A DNA stretch of 43,607 bases from Clostridiales bacterium VE202-21 (GCA_000509105.1 BAIF02000044.1:1-43607); one strand, 5' to 3'; numbered from the stretch's first letter, positions 34,029 through 43,410 are shown. Numbers and translations: made by a program. Notes: generated by a model not told the origin, from the letters alone.

Positions 34029-34398
34029 CAAGATGCTGGAAGTAAACCATAAGCAGAGAGTGGAGAAGATTCAGAGGGCAAAACTGACAATTCAGGAAAT
34101 GATTGAAGAAGAGGATAAAGTGACCGTTCCCAAACTGATGCAAAAGACCGGACTGTCCAGAGGATTTTTCTATAAGAACCCGGAAGTGCGAAAGGCAGTA
34201 GATCGTGCCTTGCAGCTACAGGCTGGCATGGTAGATAAGAGAAGAAAGATTTTAGATATGGCAATGGACAACCGTATCCTGCAGCTGGAGCAACAAGTAG
34301 CGAAACTGAAAAGAGAGAATGAAATATTACGGAAAGAAAATGAAGCAATGCGGAAAGCATTGAATAAGAGAGATTTGAATCTGATTAAGAATTTCTAA
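34015..34398 (+). CDS. TnpC/DUF6262-like protein
   Basis: A 127-residue protein with a helix-turn-helix-like middle (TVPKLMQKTGLSRGFFYKNP) and a C-terminal coiled coil (about 85-118) rich in LEQQVAKLKRENEILRKE. Size and pattern match TnpC of Tn554 (about 125), which influences the frequency and orientation of transposition. It overlaps the third recombinase gene by 14 bases. Confidence 0.82.
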   Translation: MSKYDKMLEVNHKQRVEKIQRAKLTIQEMIEEEDKVTVPKLMQKTGLSRGFFYKNPEVRKAVDRALQLQAGMVDKRRKILDMAMDNRILQLEQQVAKLKRENEILRKENEAMRKALNKRDLNLIKNF

Positions 34399-34423
34399 TG
34401 AAGAAGAAAATAATCAGCGACTG

Positions 34424-34448
34424 GCAGGGGCGTGAAGAACGTGCCTGC
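34424..34448 (+). other. Hairpin after the recombinase operon
   Basis: GCAGGGGCGT / ACGTGCCTGC stem with one mismatch and loop GAAGA. No T tract follows, so its role as terminator is doubtful. Confidence 0.4.
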
Positions 34449-34495
34449 TGGTGGCTGTGGGGATAAAATAGAGGAGAAAGCAAGACTTTTTCATT

Positions 34496-34523
34496 TTGTT
34501 ATTTAAATATTTCATGATACAAT
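34496..34523 (+). promoter_or_regulatory. Promoter of the NTPase gene
   Basis: TTGTTA (34496-34501) and TACAAT (34518-34523) with a 16-base spacer. This gives the cargo gene its own transcription, independent of the recombinase operon. Confidence 0.6.
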
Positions 34524-34569
34524 AGTGCTATAAGTTAAATTTGAGGGAGGGATTTCTACGATAGCACTT

Positions 34570-37500
34570 TTGGAGAAAATTCGTGAAGTAATAAATAAAA
34601 GAATACAAGAGAAAAAGAAAAATGAATTTACAGACTTGGCGCCCATTGATGATATTGAAAATGGAGCTGAATATTTAAAGGCATTACATTGGGCGATAAA
34701 GAAAAAGAAAGTTAAAAATATTGCACTGGCAGGTCCATATGGTGCGGGCAAGAGTAGTATTATTGATACATATTTGAAAAAACATAGAATTATTAGAAGT
34801 AAATCGCTTCGTGTTTCAATGGCAACTTTTGTTGAAAACGAAACTGATGAGAAGGGGAATCCTAAGAAAATTTCTTTGAAACAAGATGAAATTGAATTAG
34901 GAATTTTAAAGCAATTATTTTATAAAGTCAATTATAAAAAGATCCCGCAGAGCAGATATCTGAAGCTGCACAAAATTAATTGGAAACGTGTCTGGGGATA
35001 TTTGGTTTTGATATTTTTAATTTTGGGAGTGATGGAATTTATATTTTTTCCAGATACTTTTCAAATGATAATCGAAAAAATAGAAGAGGCAGGCGGAAAA
35101 TTTGGATTAAAAGAAATGGTTTCGGATAGTATTTTCCTTGCTTTTTGTGCGGGAATATTGGCAATCATCGCCCGAACATATCGTTTGGTGCTGTTTCGCT
35201 TTAAAGTAAATGAAGTAAAATTGCCAGCAGAGACAGTTGTGAAAAATTCTGAAACTGCAACGGAAACTGTATTTAATAAAAATATGGATGAAATTGTATA
35301 TTTCTTTGAAGAGACAAAGTATAGAATTGTGTTTTTTGAAGATCTAGATCGTTTAGAAGATCCATCTATTTTTATCCACCTTCGGGAATTGAATACATTA
35401 TTGAATAATTACGATGGGATTAAGGGGCGCATCGTTTTTGTTTATGCTATTAGAGATGATATATTTACTGATACAGACAGAACAAAGTTCTTTGAATTTA
35501 TTATTCCGGTAATTCCAATTATAAATTCTACGAATTCAGGGGAAATCTTTTTACAAAAACTTGAGGAATCTGAAAAGAAAGGGATTGTTCATGAAATCTC
35601 ACAGGAATTTATATTAGACGTATCTCCATATGTTGAAGATATGCGAATTCTTCAGAATATATACAATGAGTTTGTCATCTATAAGGAAACGATTCGTACT
35701 GATCAGGAACTGAAATTGTCAGATGAAACAATGATGGCATTGATTATTTTTAAAAATTTGTATCCACGGGAGTTTGCGGAACTTCAAATGGAGAGAGGAG
35801 TAGTGAAACAAGCTTTTGAGGATAAGCAAAGATATATCTCTGGACAATGTATGCAATGGCGAAATGAGGTCGATGAGCTTACACAGGAACTAGAAAAATA
35901 TCATGATGACTGTTTAGAACACGTTAAAGAACTTAAAACAGCCATGCTTGGTGCTATGGTGGATTGGCAGGGTATTCCATATAGTATAAATAAAAGCCAT
36001 TGGGATAAATATTCAGTAAGTAAAATAATGGAGGATTCGTTTGAATTATTGAAACTTGCGGAATTAAAGGATGTTGAAATTGAGTATTATACATGGAGTC
36101 GTTTCCAGTCGGAAAAATCTGTGAATAATTTTCAAGAAGTTTTTCAACGATATTATGAAAGAATTAAAAATTTTCAATTTGTTCGAGAAAAAGGTGTTAG
36201 TTCAATAAAAAATGAAATTGAAGATTTGAAGAAGAAAGTACATGAACTTTCAGGTTGGTCACTTAAAAAGCTGATAGAAGAATTTGGAGTCCATAGTGTA
36301 CTATCTGAAAAAGTTACTGAAAATAAATTGCTTGTATTTATGCTTCGAAGAGGATACATTGATGAAAAATACGCAAATTATATCAATTATTTTAAGGGGA
36401 CAAGCATTACAAAAGAAGATATGAATTATATACTGGCAGTAAAAAATATGGAAAAGCTGCCATATAATTATAACTTGACAAAAGTTGGAATGGTTATACA
36501 GCGTTTACAACCGTATGAATTTGAACAAAAAAGTATTTTCAATTTTATTCTTTTGGAATATTTATTATCTGAAGAAGAGGAAGAGGACATTGAAAAACGT
36601 ACAGTCTTGATTGGACAATTATCTGATGGAACAGTAGAAAGCTGGAAATTTATAGACGAATTTATTGATCTAACTCAATATAAAGAAAGGCTTATTCAGT
36701 TATTAGCAATGTACTGGGAAAATATGTGGAATTATATTGTCCAAGACATAACAATAACATATGAAAGAAAAATTTTTTATTTAAGATTACTTGTCAATAA
36801 TGTGGATTCGGAACGTTTGTTTGAATTAAATGATAAGCATAATATAAGCAGTTTCATAGAGACAAATCCAGATATATTACAGCAGTTATCATCTATTCAA
36901 GATCAAAAGGTGATTTCCTTAATTGAAACACTTGAAATTAGTTTTACAAATGTTGCTATTGAAAATGTTTCGGAGGAAGTTTTGAGATATGTTTTTGAAA
37001 ATCAGCGTTATGAGTTAAATGGTACGATGATACGTAGGATTGTGGAATTTGAAGATGGTACAATGCTTTCCGGTTTAGATACCCGCAATTATACAACAAT
37101 TATTTCACTAGGATATGAACCGTTAATTAAATACATACAAGAAAATCTGAAACAGTATGTGAAGGAAATTATATTGGTGCCTAATAATACTAAGGAAGAT
37201 GTTGAACAGATTATGGATTTGTTAGAAAGAATGTTGGAAAATGCTCCAGAAGAGACCGAAATCTGTTTGGAATTAGTGAATCATGAAGAATTTTGCGTAG
37301 ATGATATTTCTGAATGTTGTGGAAAGTTTGATTCTAATTTTGATAAGGGCGTGAAAATTCTTTGGGACGAGTTATTAGATAAAGAAAAAATAAGCTTGAA
37401 ATGGGAGAATATCAAATGTTATCGGGACAGATATAAGATTACGCCAGAACTACTTCGATACATTGAGGCAAATAGCGAGCAACTTGCATGTTTAGAAAAT

Positions 37501-38247
37501 CAATGCTTAAATGAAGTGTTTGCCGAAGAACTTATTACAAGTACAATTGACGATTCTGCTTTTGAGAAACTATTACCTCAGTTAGAATTGGAATTTGATA
37601 TTCCAATAGAGAAGGTTGAGAAACAGAAAGTGGGAATTTTGATTAAGAAAAAATATATTCCTTTTGATGTTAATAAATATGGTGAAATTAAAGATGTCTA
37701 TCCTGATTTATGTCCAGATTTTATTTTGTATAATCAAGCGGAATATATGGAAGTGATGGAAAAGATTCCAATGGGAGAAAAATTATTAGAAACACTATTG
37801 CTTTCGCCTGTTCTCGATTTTTCTAATGCAGAAGTTCTGTTGGATGCTTTTGGAGAAAATTGTATGACTACACATATTGCACAGCATTTGCTCCAGATAC
37901 ATGTAAAAATTAGTATATCGGTATTTAATACAGCATGGACATACTTATTAACTGACGAAATAAAAAATAGTTTGATGCTTAAATATTGTTCTATTTTGAA
38001 TGCGCCAGATTTTGAATATTGTTTTTCGGAACTTTCAAAAATATATCCTAAATTTGGTGATAGAAGCAAAAGACATAATGCTGAAATGTCAAATACAAGT
38101 GAAAATAAAAAATTGGCTGAACGGTTAAAAGAAGTGGGTTACATAACTAGCTATACTGAACAAGAAAAAGATGATTTTGATCCAGTTAAGGGAACGGGAG
38201 GTAAGAAAAATATTATTTCGTGTTGGATAAAAATGGTGAAAATGTGA
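34570..38247 (+). CDS. YobI-like membrane-associated P-loop NTPase (candidate defence cargo)
   Basis: A 1,225-residue protein of KAP/YobI-like type. Walker A is GPYGAGKSS (55-63). Two membrane helices at about 141-160 and 187-208 are inserted between Walker A and Walker B, as in KAP NTPases. Walker B is IVFFEDLDR (253-261), followed by the sensor-like VYAIRDD (291-297). The remaining 900 residues are helical and leucine/glutamate-rich, perhaps a repeat-like sensing domain. The gene is far more AT-rich than the recombinases. The start is unclear: AGGGAGG at 34544-34550 is followed by ACG (34558) and ATA (34561) in frame, and TTG 34570 is distant. Such NTPases occur in mobile islands and are suspected of antiphage roles, which is inference here. 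Confidence 0.8.
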   Translation: MEKIREVINKRIQEKKKNEFTDLAPIDDIENGAEYLKALHWAIKKKKVKNIALAGPYGAGKSSIIDTYLKKHRIIRSKSLRVSMATFVENETDEKGNPKKISLKQDEIELGILKQLFYKVNYKKIPQSRYLKLHKINWKRVWGYLVLIFLILGVMEFIFFPDTFQMIIEKIEEAGGKFGLKEMVSDSIFLAFCAGILAIIARTYRLVLFRFKVNEVKLPAETVVKNSETATETVFNKNMDEIVYFFEETKYRIVFFEDLDRLEDPSIFIHLRELNTLLNNYDGIKGRIVFVYAIRDDIFTDTDRTKFFEFIIPVIPIINSTNSGEIFLQKLEESEKKGIVHEISQEFILDVSPYVEDMRILQNIYNEFVIYKETIRTDQELKLSDETMMALIIFKNLYPREFAELQMERGVVKQAFEDKQRYISGQCMQWRNEVDELTQELEKYHDDCLEHVKELKTAMLGAMVDWQGIPYSINKSHWDKYSVSKIMEDSFELLKLAELKDVEIEYYTWSRFQSEKSVNNFQEVFQRYYERIKNFQFVREKGVSSIKNEIEDLKKKVHELSGWSLKKLIEEFGVHSVLSEKVTENKLLVFMLRRGYIDEKYANYINYFKGTSITKEDMNYILAVKNMEKLPYNYNLTKVGMVIQRLQPYEFEQKSIFNFILLEYLLSEEEEEDIEKRTVLIGQLSDGTVESWKFIDEFIDLTQYKERLIQLLAMYWENMWNYIVQDITITYERKIFYLRLLVNNVDSERLFELNDKHNISSFIETNPDILQQLSSIQDQKVISLIETLEISFTNVAIENVSEEVLRYVFENQRYELNGTMIRRIVEFEDGTMLSGLDTRNYTTIISLGYEPLIKYIQENLKQYVKEIILVPNNTKEDVEQIMDLLERMLENAPEETEICLELVNHEEFCVDDISECCGKFDSNFDKGVKILWDELLDKEKISLKWENIKCYRDRYKITPELLRYIEANSEQLACLENQCLNEVFAEELITSTIDDSAFEKLLPQLELEFDIPIEKVEKQKVGILIKKKYIPFDVNKYGEIKDVYPDLCPDFILYNQAEYMEVMEKIPMGEKLLETLLLSPVLDFSNAEVLLDAFGENCMTTHIAQHLLQIHVKISISVFNTAWTYLLTDEIKNSLMLKYCSILNAPDFEYCFSELSKIYPKFGDRSKRHNAEMSNTSENKKLAERLKEVGYITSYTEQEKDDFDPVKGTGGKKNIISCWIKMVKM

Positions 38248-38278
38248 AAAATGGAAACACGGTTGCATTCGTAGGATA

Positions 38279-38305
38279 AAGGTGGGGATAGAACCCCGCC
38301 TTTTC
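38279..38305 (+). terminator. Intrinsic terminator of the NTPase gene
   Basis: AAGGTGGGG / CCCCGCCTT stem of nine pairs, loop ATAGAA, then TTTTCT. A good rho-independent terminator placed 30 bases after the NTPase stop. Confidence 0.82.
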
Positions 38306-38385
38306 TATAATAAAGTCTACATAGTACACAAGTGTGTATTCCGTTAAAGCCCCTATTTTCAAGGCATAAGGGGACAGGGGTACAG

Positions 38386-38565
38386 TTTACGGACGAACCG
38401 ACAGGAAATCTGGATTCCCGGACAAGTCAGGATGTACTGGGGCTGTTAAAGGTAACGAGTGCCAGGTTCAGTCAGACAGTCATTATGATTACACATAACG
38501 AGGAAATTGCACAGCTTGCAGATCGGATTTTACGGATCGAGGATGGCAAAATCGTTAGAAAGTAG
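38386..38565 (+). pseudogene. ABC transporter ATPase, 5'-truncated at Walker B
   Basis: Only the 3' third of a drug/lantibiotic-export type ATPase remains: FTDEPTGNLDSRTSQDVLGL (Walker B, D-loop) then VIMITHNEEIAQLADRILRI and EDGKIVRK. Walker A, the Q-loop and the signature are absent. Upstream bases (38306-38385) do not continue the protein, so the junction lies at about 38386. The stop is nine bases before the intact permease gene, showing the two were one operon. The sequence just left of the junction contains GCCCCT / AGGGGA but no recognised element end. Confidence 0.85.
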
Positions 38566-38574
38566 GTGTGTTTG

Positions 38575-41148
38575 ATGAGAAACAATTCGGAAGAAAAATT
38601 AAAATTGCATCTGCGTTTTTTAAAGAACTATAAAAAAAATACAGCAGCGATTTTTCTGAGTTTTTCCCTGACCTTTCTGCTGCTTACCGTTATGCTTGTT
38701 CTAATCCGAACGAATTTTCAAATTTCGAATTTGCAGGCGAAATTAGAGTATGCACCGGGTGATTGTTATATAGAGTCTTTATCGCAACAGCAAATAGATA
38801 AGCTGAAAAAAGATCCGGACATAGAATGGGTATTTGTACAGCAGGGGGCATATACTGCTTATCAAAAAAGCAAACAGACTGCCTTCTTCATAAAAGCCGA
38901 TAAGTCTGTTATGACAATGACTGCCAAAATAATGGAAGGTACATATCCGCAAAAAACAGGGGAAGCTGCCGCAGAAAAGTGGGTACTTTTGAATCTTGGC
39001 ATAGAACCTGTAATCGGAACAACATTTACATTAACAAATTATAAAACAGGAACGGAAGAAAAATTTTTGCTGACAGGAATCCTGTCAGATATTTATCGGA
39101 ATAAAAAATCAGGGGTATTGGAAATGTATTCGGTAATGGATGCAAAACCGGCGGATCCGGAATCTTACATGGCATATCTGCAATTCAGGGAGAATGTATC
39201 CTATGAAGAAAAAACAGAGCGCCTGCAGACGCAATTAGGAATAGAGAAAAAGCAGATTAAGGAAAATCCTGCAAGAGAAAATTATAAAGAGTTTTATGTG
39301 CTGTGTGCAGAAATAGTTCTTTTGATTTTTGTAATCTGTATGGTGATTTTTTATGGAATATATCGAATTGCTATCTTTGCCAGGGTACAGCAATATGGTA
39401 TTCTGAGAGCATTGGGAATGAAAAAAAGGACAGTGATGAAACTAATACTGGCTGAACTGTATCAAATATATATCGTAAGCGCACCAATCGGGATTATGTT
39501 CGGAATATTATTCTCATATTTTATAATGAAATTATCCGGTGATTTTGAAAAGAAAATCTTTTTGTTTAATGAATCTGCAAAGATATCTCTCATCATACCA
39601 ATAGGAGAAATCATACTTAGTGTCGTACTTGTTGCGGCTGGGATAGGGATAATCGGGTACAGAATCGGAAAACGCATTACAAACAGACCGGTTGTACAGG
39701 TCATTTCAGGGGAATGGGAAAACAGGCAAAAGAAATATACAGGTTTTTCCCTTGAAAAAGCCGAAAGTAAAACCGGAACTTTGGTCCGAATGGGATGCAA
39801 ATATATTTTCCGGGATATGAAAACCAGTTGTTTTGTTGTACTCACCATTTGTCTCGGTGCAGCATTATTTACCGGTTTGGCATATGAAATAAAAATAGCA
39901 GAAACTTATCGGTCAGATATAAAAGAAAGAGATTATCTAAACGGGCAGTATGCAATGTCTATGCTTTATTATGGGAATGTTGATGAAGGTGTCTCAAGGA
40001 ATAGTGCTGAGGAAATAATGAAGCTGGAAGAAATTACAGATATAAAGACCAGTTCAGCACTTCCTGTCCGCGTAATTGATGAATCTGATGTTGTAAGAAA
40101 TACGAATTATTATGATGAGTATAATAAACGACTGGAAGAGATTTATGGTTATAGTAAAGCAGGTTTTGACGGGGAAAATCAAATATATGAATCGAAATTA
40201 TGCGGATATAACACAAGTGCTTTGAAAGCATTGGAAAATTATGTGATTGAAGGGGAATTTTCACCGGACAAACTTGCCGAAGATGAAATCATACTATCTG
40301 TTTTCAGAACAAAGGGAAACCAAACAGATAATCCGGGCTCATATCAAGAAGGGACCCCTTTGATGGAGTATCAGGTGGGTGATGAAATTACATATAAATA
40401 TCGGCAGGATTTACAAACTAATTCTATTGAGTATGACAGTTTGCAGGACAGAGATTCAGAATATGTAAATCGCACAGTAAAAATTGCAGCAATTGTATCG
40501 TTCCCGTATATGTTGGATTGTGACAGAACAGTTTATCCCCTTTTGATTACACATGACCGTTACATAAAGAAAATGGCTGCGAACAGCTCGTTTCAATGTT
40601 TGTATCTGAATGGTAAGCAGGAGATGAGCAGAGAAGCACAGATGGAGCTGGAGAGAGCTTTGATCAGAATTGGAAATGAGCATTCGGATGTTTCCACCCG
40701 CAGCCTTATTGATGAAATCGAACAGAATGAAATGTTATACCGGAAACAGATGGTATATATCTACAGTATTGCAATTGTCAGTTTTATTCTTGTAATCATC
40801 AATATGTTAAATAATCTGCATTACCGCATGCAGGTACGTACCAGAGAAGTATGTATGCTTCGGGCGGTTGGGTTAAGTGTGTCCATGACGAAAAAAATGA
40901 TTATGATCGAGAATGTGGTTTTGGGGTGTGCAGGTATTGGCATTGCATTTGTATTGTCAAATCCGGTTTCGAAATATTTATATAAAATATCGGATATGGG
41001 GGCATTTGGACATAACTATTCTTTTGATTACCGGGCATTTATATTTGTGTCAGTATGCGCTTTGGTTATTTGTGTATTGCTTTCTCTGGGAATCTTAAAA
41101 GAATGGAAGACAAAGCGGATAATTGAAGGGATAGGTAAGTTTGAATGA
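38575..41148 (+). CDS. FtsX-like ABC transporter permease
   Basis: An 857-residue permease with the MacB/FtsX-type layout: TM about 24-46, a large extracytoplasmic loop, three helices around 245-375, a second large loop (about 430-710), and three final helices from about 725. Conserved ILRALGMKKRTVMKLI and MLRAVGLSVSMTKKMIM couple to an ATPase. It resembles exporters of antimicrobial peptides that pair with BceRS-like regulators. Its own ATPase gene is truncated, so it is probably non-functional unless another ATPase serves it. ATG 38575 has TAGGTG upstream. Confidence 0.85.
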   Translation: MRNNSEEKLKLHLRFLKNYKKNTAAIFLSFSLTFLLLTVMLVLIRTNFQISNLQAKLEYAPGDCYIESLSQQQIDKLKKDPDIEWVFVQQGAYTAYQKSKQTAFFIKADKSVMTMTAKIMEGTYPQKTGEAAAEKWVLLNLGIEPVIGTTFTLTNYKTGTEEKFLLTGILSDIYRNKKSGVLEMYSVMDAKPADPESYMAYLQFRENVSYEEKTERLQTQLGIEKKQIKENPARENYKEFYVLCAEIVLLIFVICMVIFYGIYRIAIFARVQQYGILRALGMKKRTVMKLILAELYQIYIVSAPIGIMFGILFSYFIMKLSGDFEKKIFLFNESAKISLIIPIGEIILSVVLVAAGIGIIGYRIGKRITNRPVVQVISGEWENRQKKYTGFSLEKAESKTGTLVRMGCKYIFRDMKTSCFVVLTICLGAALFTGLAYEIKIAETYRSDIKERDYLNGQYAMSMLYYGNVDEGVSRNSAEEIMKLEEITDIKTSSALPVRVIDESDVVRNTNYYDEYNKRLEEIYGYSKAGFDGENQIYESKLCGYNTSALKALENYVIEGEFSPDKLAEDEIILSVFRTKGNQTDNPGSYQEGTPLMEYQVGDEITYKYRQDLQTNSIEYDSLQDRDSEYVNRTVKIAAIVSFPYMLDCDRTVYPLLITHDRYIKKMAANSSFQCLYLNGKQEMSREAQMELERALIRIGNEHSDVSTRSLIDEIEQNEMLYRKQMVYIYSIAIVSFILVIINMLNNLHYRMQVRTREVCMLRAVGLSVSMTKKMIMIENVVLGCAGIGIAFVLSNPVSKYLYKISDMGAFGHNYSFDYRAFIFVSVCALVICVLLSLGILKEWKTKRIIEGIGKFE

Positions 41149-41762
41149 GAGGATGAAGAGGAGCGAAATATATCGGGAAAACGCTTATTATTTATGGTGA
41201 AATAGAAGAGAAGTGCGAGCTGAGAAATCAGCATAGCTGATTTCCTCTGGCGAGTGGAGGAAACTCTTCTCGCTTTTGTAAGCTGATTATATATAGCAGG
41301 GAAATCCTGTCGGGTAAGGTCTAACCAACCGCCCGTACCGAGTCTTTGGAGTCGAAGCGGTAACGTCAGATTTAAGTGTAGGGCAGGGAGCAACAGAGCC
41401 GAAACGAAAGTGAAGTAATTGAGCTGGGAAATTATTATGAGGCCGGAAATGGTCGATACGTTTTTTCTCGTAGCAGACAACACTCCTGTAACCGATATGG
41501 TAAGGATACAGGGACGTCCCCCAGTCTGAGAGCTTGGCGAGGTTGATGATAAATATATAATACAGAACAGCTGAGGTCCTGTTATCTCCTTGTATAAGGT
41601 ATGGAGATCAAACCAAAGAAATGCGATAGAAATCCAAATGGATCACAGGAAGTCCGATACATCCATAGTACCGTAGAAGCTGCTAATCACAGTGGAGGAA
41701 TGGGATGTACACTTTATAGCTTCAAGTAAATCTGAATCATGCAGACAAGGAGAGCTGATATC

Positions 41763-43079
41763 ATGGTAAACGAATTGCTTGGAATACAATACAACATTGC
41801 GAAAGCAAATGTAACCGACAGACGGGTTCAAAATCTTGCGTCATATATCAATGTGGACAGTCTTAGGGCAATCCATAAAACAATGGATAAGAATAAGGCA
41901 AGCGGCATAGACAGAGTGACAAAAGAGGAATATGAACGAAATCTGGAGGAAAACCTTGAAAATCTCGTGAAAAGAATGAAGAACGGTAGTTACCGTCCTA
42001 AACCAACAAGAAGAGTTTATATTCCAAAAGAAACAAAAGGCAAAATGAGACCGCTTGGTATATCCGGTTATGAGGATAAACTGGTGGAGAATGCAATCGC
42101 GCAGATACTTGAGCAAATCTATGAACCAAAGTTTTATAATGAGAGCTTCGGCTTTAGACCAAATCAAAACTGCCATGAGGCAGTAAGAGAAATCATGGAA
42201 ATGATACAGTATCACAAAACGAATTATGTGGTGGAAGCAGATATCAGAGGATTCTTTGATAATGTAGACCATAACTGGCTGATGAAAATGTTAAGTCATG
42301 ATATAGCGGATAAGAGATTTCTTGAAATAGTAGAGAAGTTTCTGAAAGCAGGAATCATGGAAAACGGGAAATATACAGACAGTGAACGAGGTACCCCACA
42401 GGGAAATGGAGCAAGTCCGATACTTGCAAACATATATTTACATTATATACTGGATAACTGGTTTGATGTGATTGTGAAAAGACAAAGTAGGGGAGAATGT
42501 TATTTAATCCGCTATTGTGATGATTTTGTATGCTGTTTCCAGTATGAAAATGAAGCAGGAGTATTCCGCCAGAGATTAGAAGAACGTTTTGCTAAGTATG
42601 GACTGGAGTTAGCAGAAGAAAAGACGAAGATTCTTGAGTTCGGGAGGTTTGCCAGGCACAATAGGGAAAGACGAGGAGAGAGAAAGCCAGATACCTTCGA
42701 CTTCCTAGGTTTCACATTTTATTGCGGAATGGACACAAAGAAGCAGTTTTTCCGTTGTAGAGTGAAAACGAGCAGAAAGAAACTACGCAGTAAAATCAAA
42801 GCAATGAAGGAATGGATTAAGAACCATAGAACCATTCCCATGGAATTGATATTCAAGACAATCAATGCAAAACTAAGAGGTCACTACCAGTATTATGGAG
42901 TGACGGACAACACAAGAGAGGTTAAGCTATTTCTGAATGTCACCAAGCGTCTATTATTTAAGTGGCTGAATCGTAGAAGTCAGAAAAAGAGCTATACATG
43001 GGAAACATTCAATAATGGAGTGCTCAGAACATTTCCGCTACTAGAACCCAGTATCAAGGTTAGCCTGTTTTACAGGTAG
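41763..43079 (+). CDS. ltrA: Group II intron reverse transcriptase/maturase
   Basis: A 438-residue reverse transcriptase with the fingers/palm motifs KASGIDRVTKEEYE, RPLGISGYEDKLVENAI, SFGFRPNQNCHEAV, GTPQGNGASPILANIYLHY and the catalytic YCDD (251-254). The maturase X domain includes INAKLRGHYQYYGV. No C-terminal HNH endonuclease is present, so target priming would use the replication fork. ATG 41763 is set by AAGGAGAG at 41748-41755; an upstream ATG 41739 has no ribosome site. It is intact. Confidence 0.93.
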   Translation: MVNELLGIQYNIAKANVTDRRVQNLASYINVDSLRAIHKTMDKNKASGIDRVTKEEYERNLEENLENLVKRMKNGSYRPKPTRRVYIPKETKGKMRPLGISGYEDKLVENAIAQILEQIYEPKFYNESFGFRPNQNCHEAVREIMEMIQYHKTNYVVEADIRGFFDNVDHNWLMKMLSHDIADKRFLEIVEKFLKAGIMENGKYTDSERGTPQGNGASPILANIYLHYILDNWFDVIVKRQSRGECYLIRYCDDFVCCFQYENEAGVFRQRLEERFAKYGLELAEEKTKILEFGRFARHNRERRGERKPDTFDFLGFTFYCGMDTKKQFFRCRVKTSRKKLRSKIKAMKEWIKNHRTIPMELIFKTINAKLRGHYQYYGVTDNTREVKLFLNVTKRLLFKWLNRRSQKKSYTWETFNNGVLRTFPLLEPSIKVSLFYR

Positions 43080-43095
43080 GTATGAATATAAAGTG

Positions 43096-43165
43096 AAAAG
43101 CCGTATGCGTTAATAGCGCACGTACGGTTTTGTGTAGGGGTATGGGGAGTAATCCCCATATCTAC
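43096..43165 (+). ncRNA. Group II intron domains V and VI
   Basis: Domain V: AAAAGCCGTA pairs with TACGGTTTT; the catalytic triad AGC is at 43099-43101, the tip is GCG TTAATA GCGC and the bulge lies before TACGG. Domain VI: a TATGGGG / CCCCATA stem with unpaired bases near the base and a candidate branch adenosine at about 43158. Confidence 0.8.
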
Positions 43166-43228
43166 TAGAGAGTAATGCAGAGTGATATCAGGTTGGGATA
43201 ACCTTATGGTAAATTCCGGATATGGCCA

Positions 43229-43410
43229 GGTGCGAATGTAAAGTGAACATAAATTCCCGGGGAGATTCGCACCAGATAAAAGGGGGAAATTTGATAAAGT
43301 GACGAGAAAAAAAGATGATTTGATCGGAAAGAATTGTAATTTTTAGGCGTATGGTATAAAATTTAGAAGTAAAGCATAATTTTCGTGTATGAAAACTGTG
43401 CAATTTTGCT
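43229..43410 (+). promoter_or_regulatory. CRISPR leader with inverted repeat and extended -10 promoter
   Basis: GGTGCGAAT (43229-43237) and ATTCGCACC (43265-43273) form a perfect nine-base inverted repeat enclosing AACATAAATTCCCGGGGAG, an arrangement familiar ahead of I-C arrays. TGGTATAAA (43352-43360) is an extended -10, with TTGTAA (43334-43339) as a weak -35 at 15 bases. Transcription would begin about 45 bases before the first repeat. Confidence 0.7.

Larger units (their letters stand above)
29490..38310 (+). mobile_element. Tn554-like recombinase unit with NTPase cargo, ends approximate
   Basis: Four overlapping or adjacent genes (three tyrosine recombinases and a TnpC/DUF6262-like protein) are followed by one large AT-rich cargo gene and a terminator. 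Tn554 itself has TnpA, TnpB and TnpC, no inverted repeats and no target duplication, so ends cannot be read from repeats. The left limit is set after the dinG stop and the right limit before the truncated ABC gene. An extra recombinase compared with Tn554 is notable. Confidence 0.6.
41213..43165 (+). mobile_element. Group II intron
   Basis: A retroelement of about 1,950 bases. The 5' end is GTGCGAGC (matches GUGYG). Several hairpins follow, such as GAAATCAGC / GCTGATTTC at about 41223-41244, then the maturase gene, domain V at 43096-43131 and a domain VI hairpin with GTAG (43134-43137) / CTAC (43162-43165), ending in AC. All parts needed for splicing appear present. It lies in the intergenic space between the permease gene and the CRISPR leader, in the sense direction. 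No terminator hairpin precedes it, unlike class C insertions. Confidence 0.85.

Noticed and set aside
38332..38385. Start of the ABC ATPase at 38332
   Set aside because: The residues before FTDEPTGNLD do not resemble any ABC protein and lack Walker A; the frame is open by chance, and the gene is truncated.
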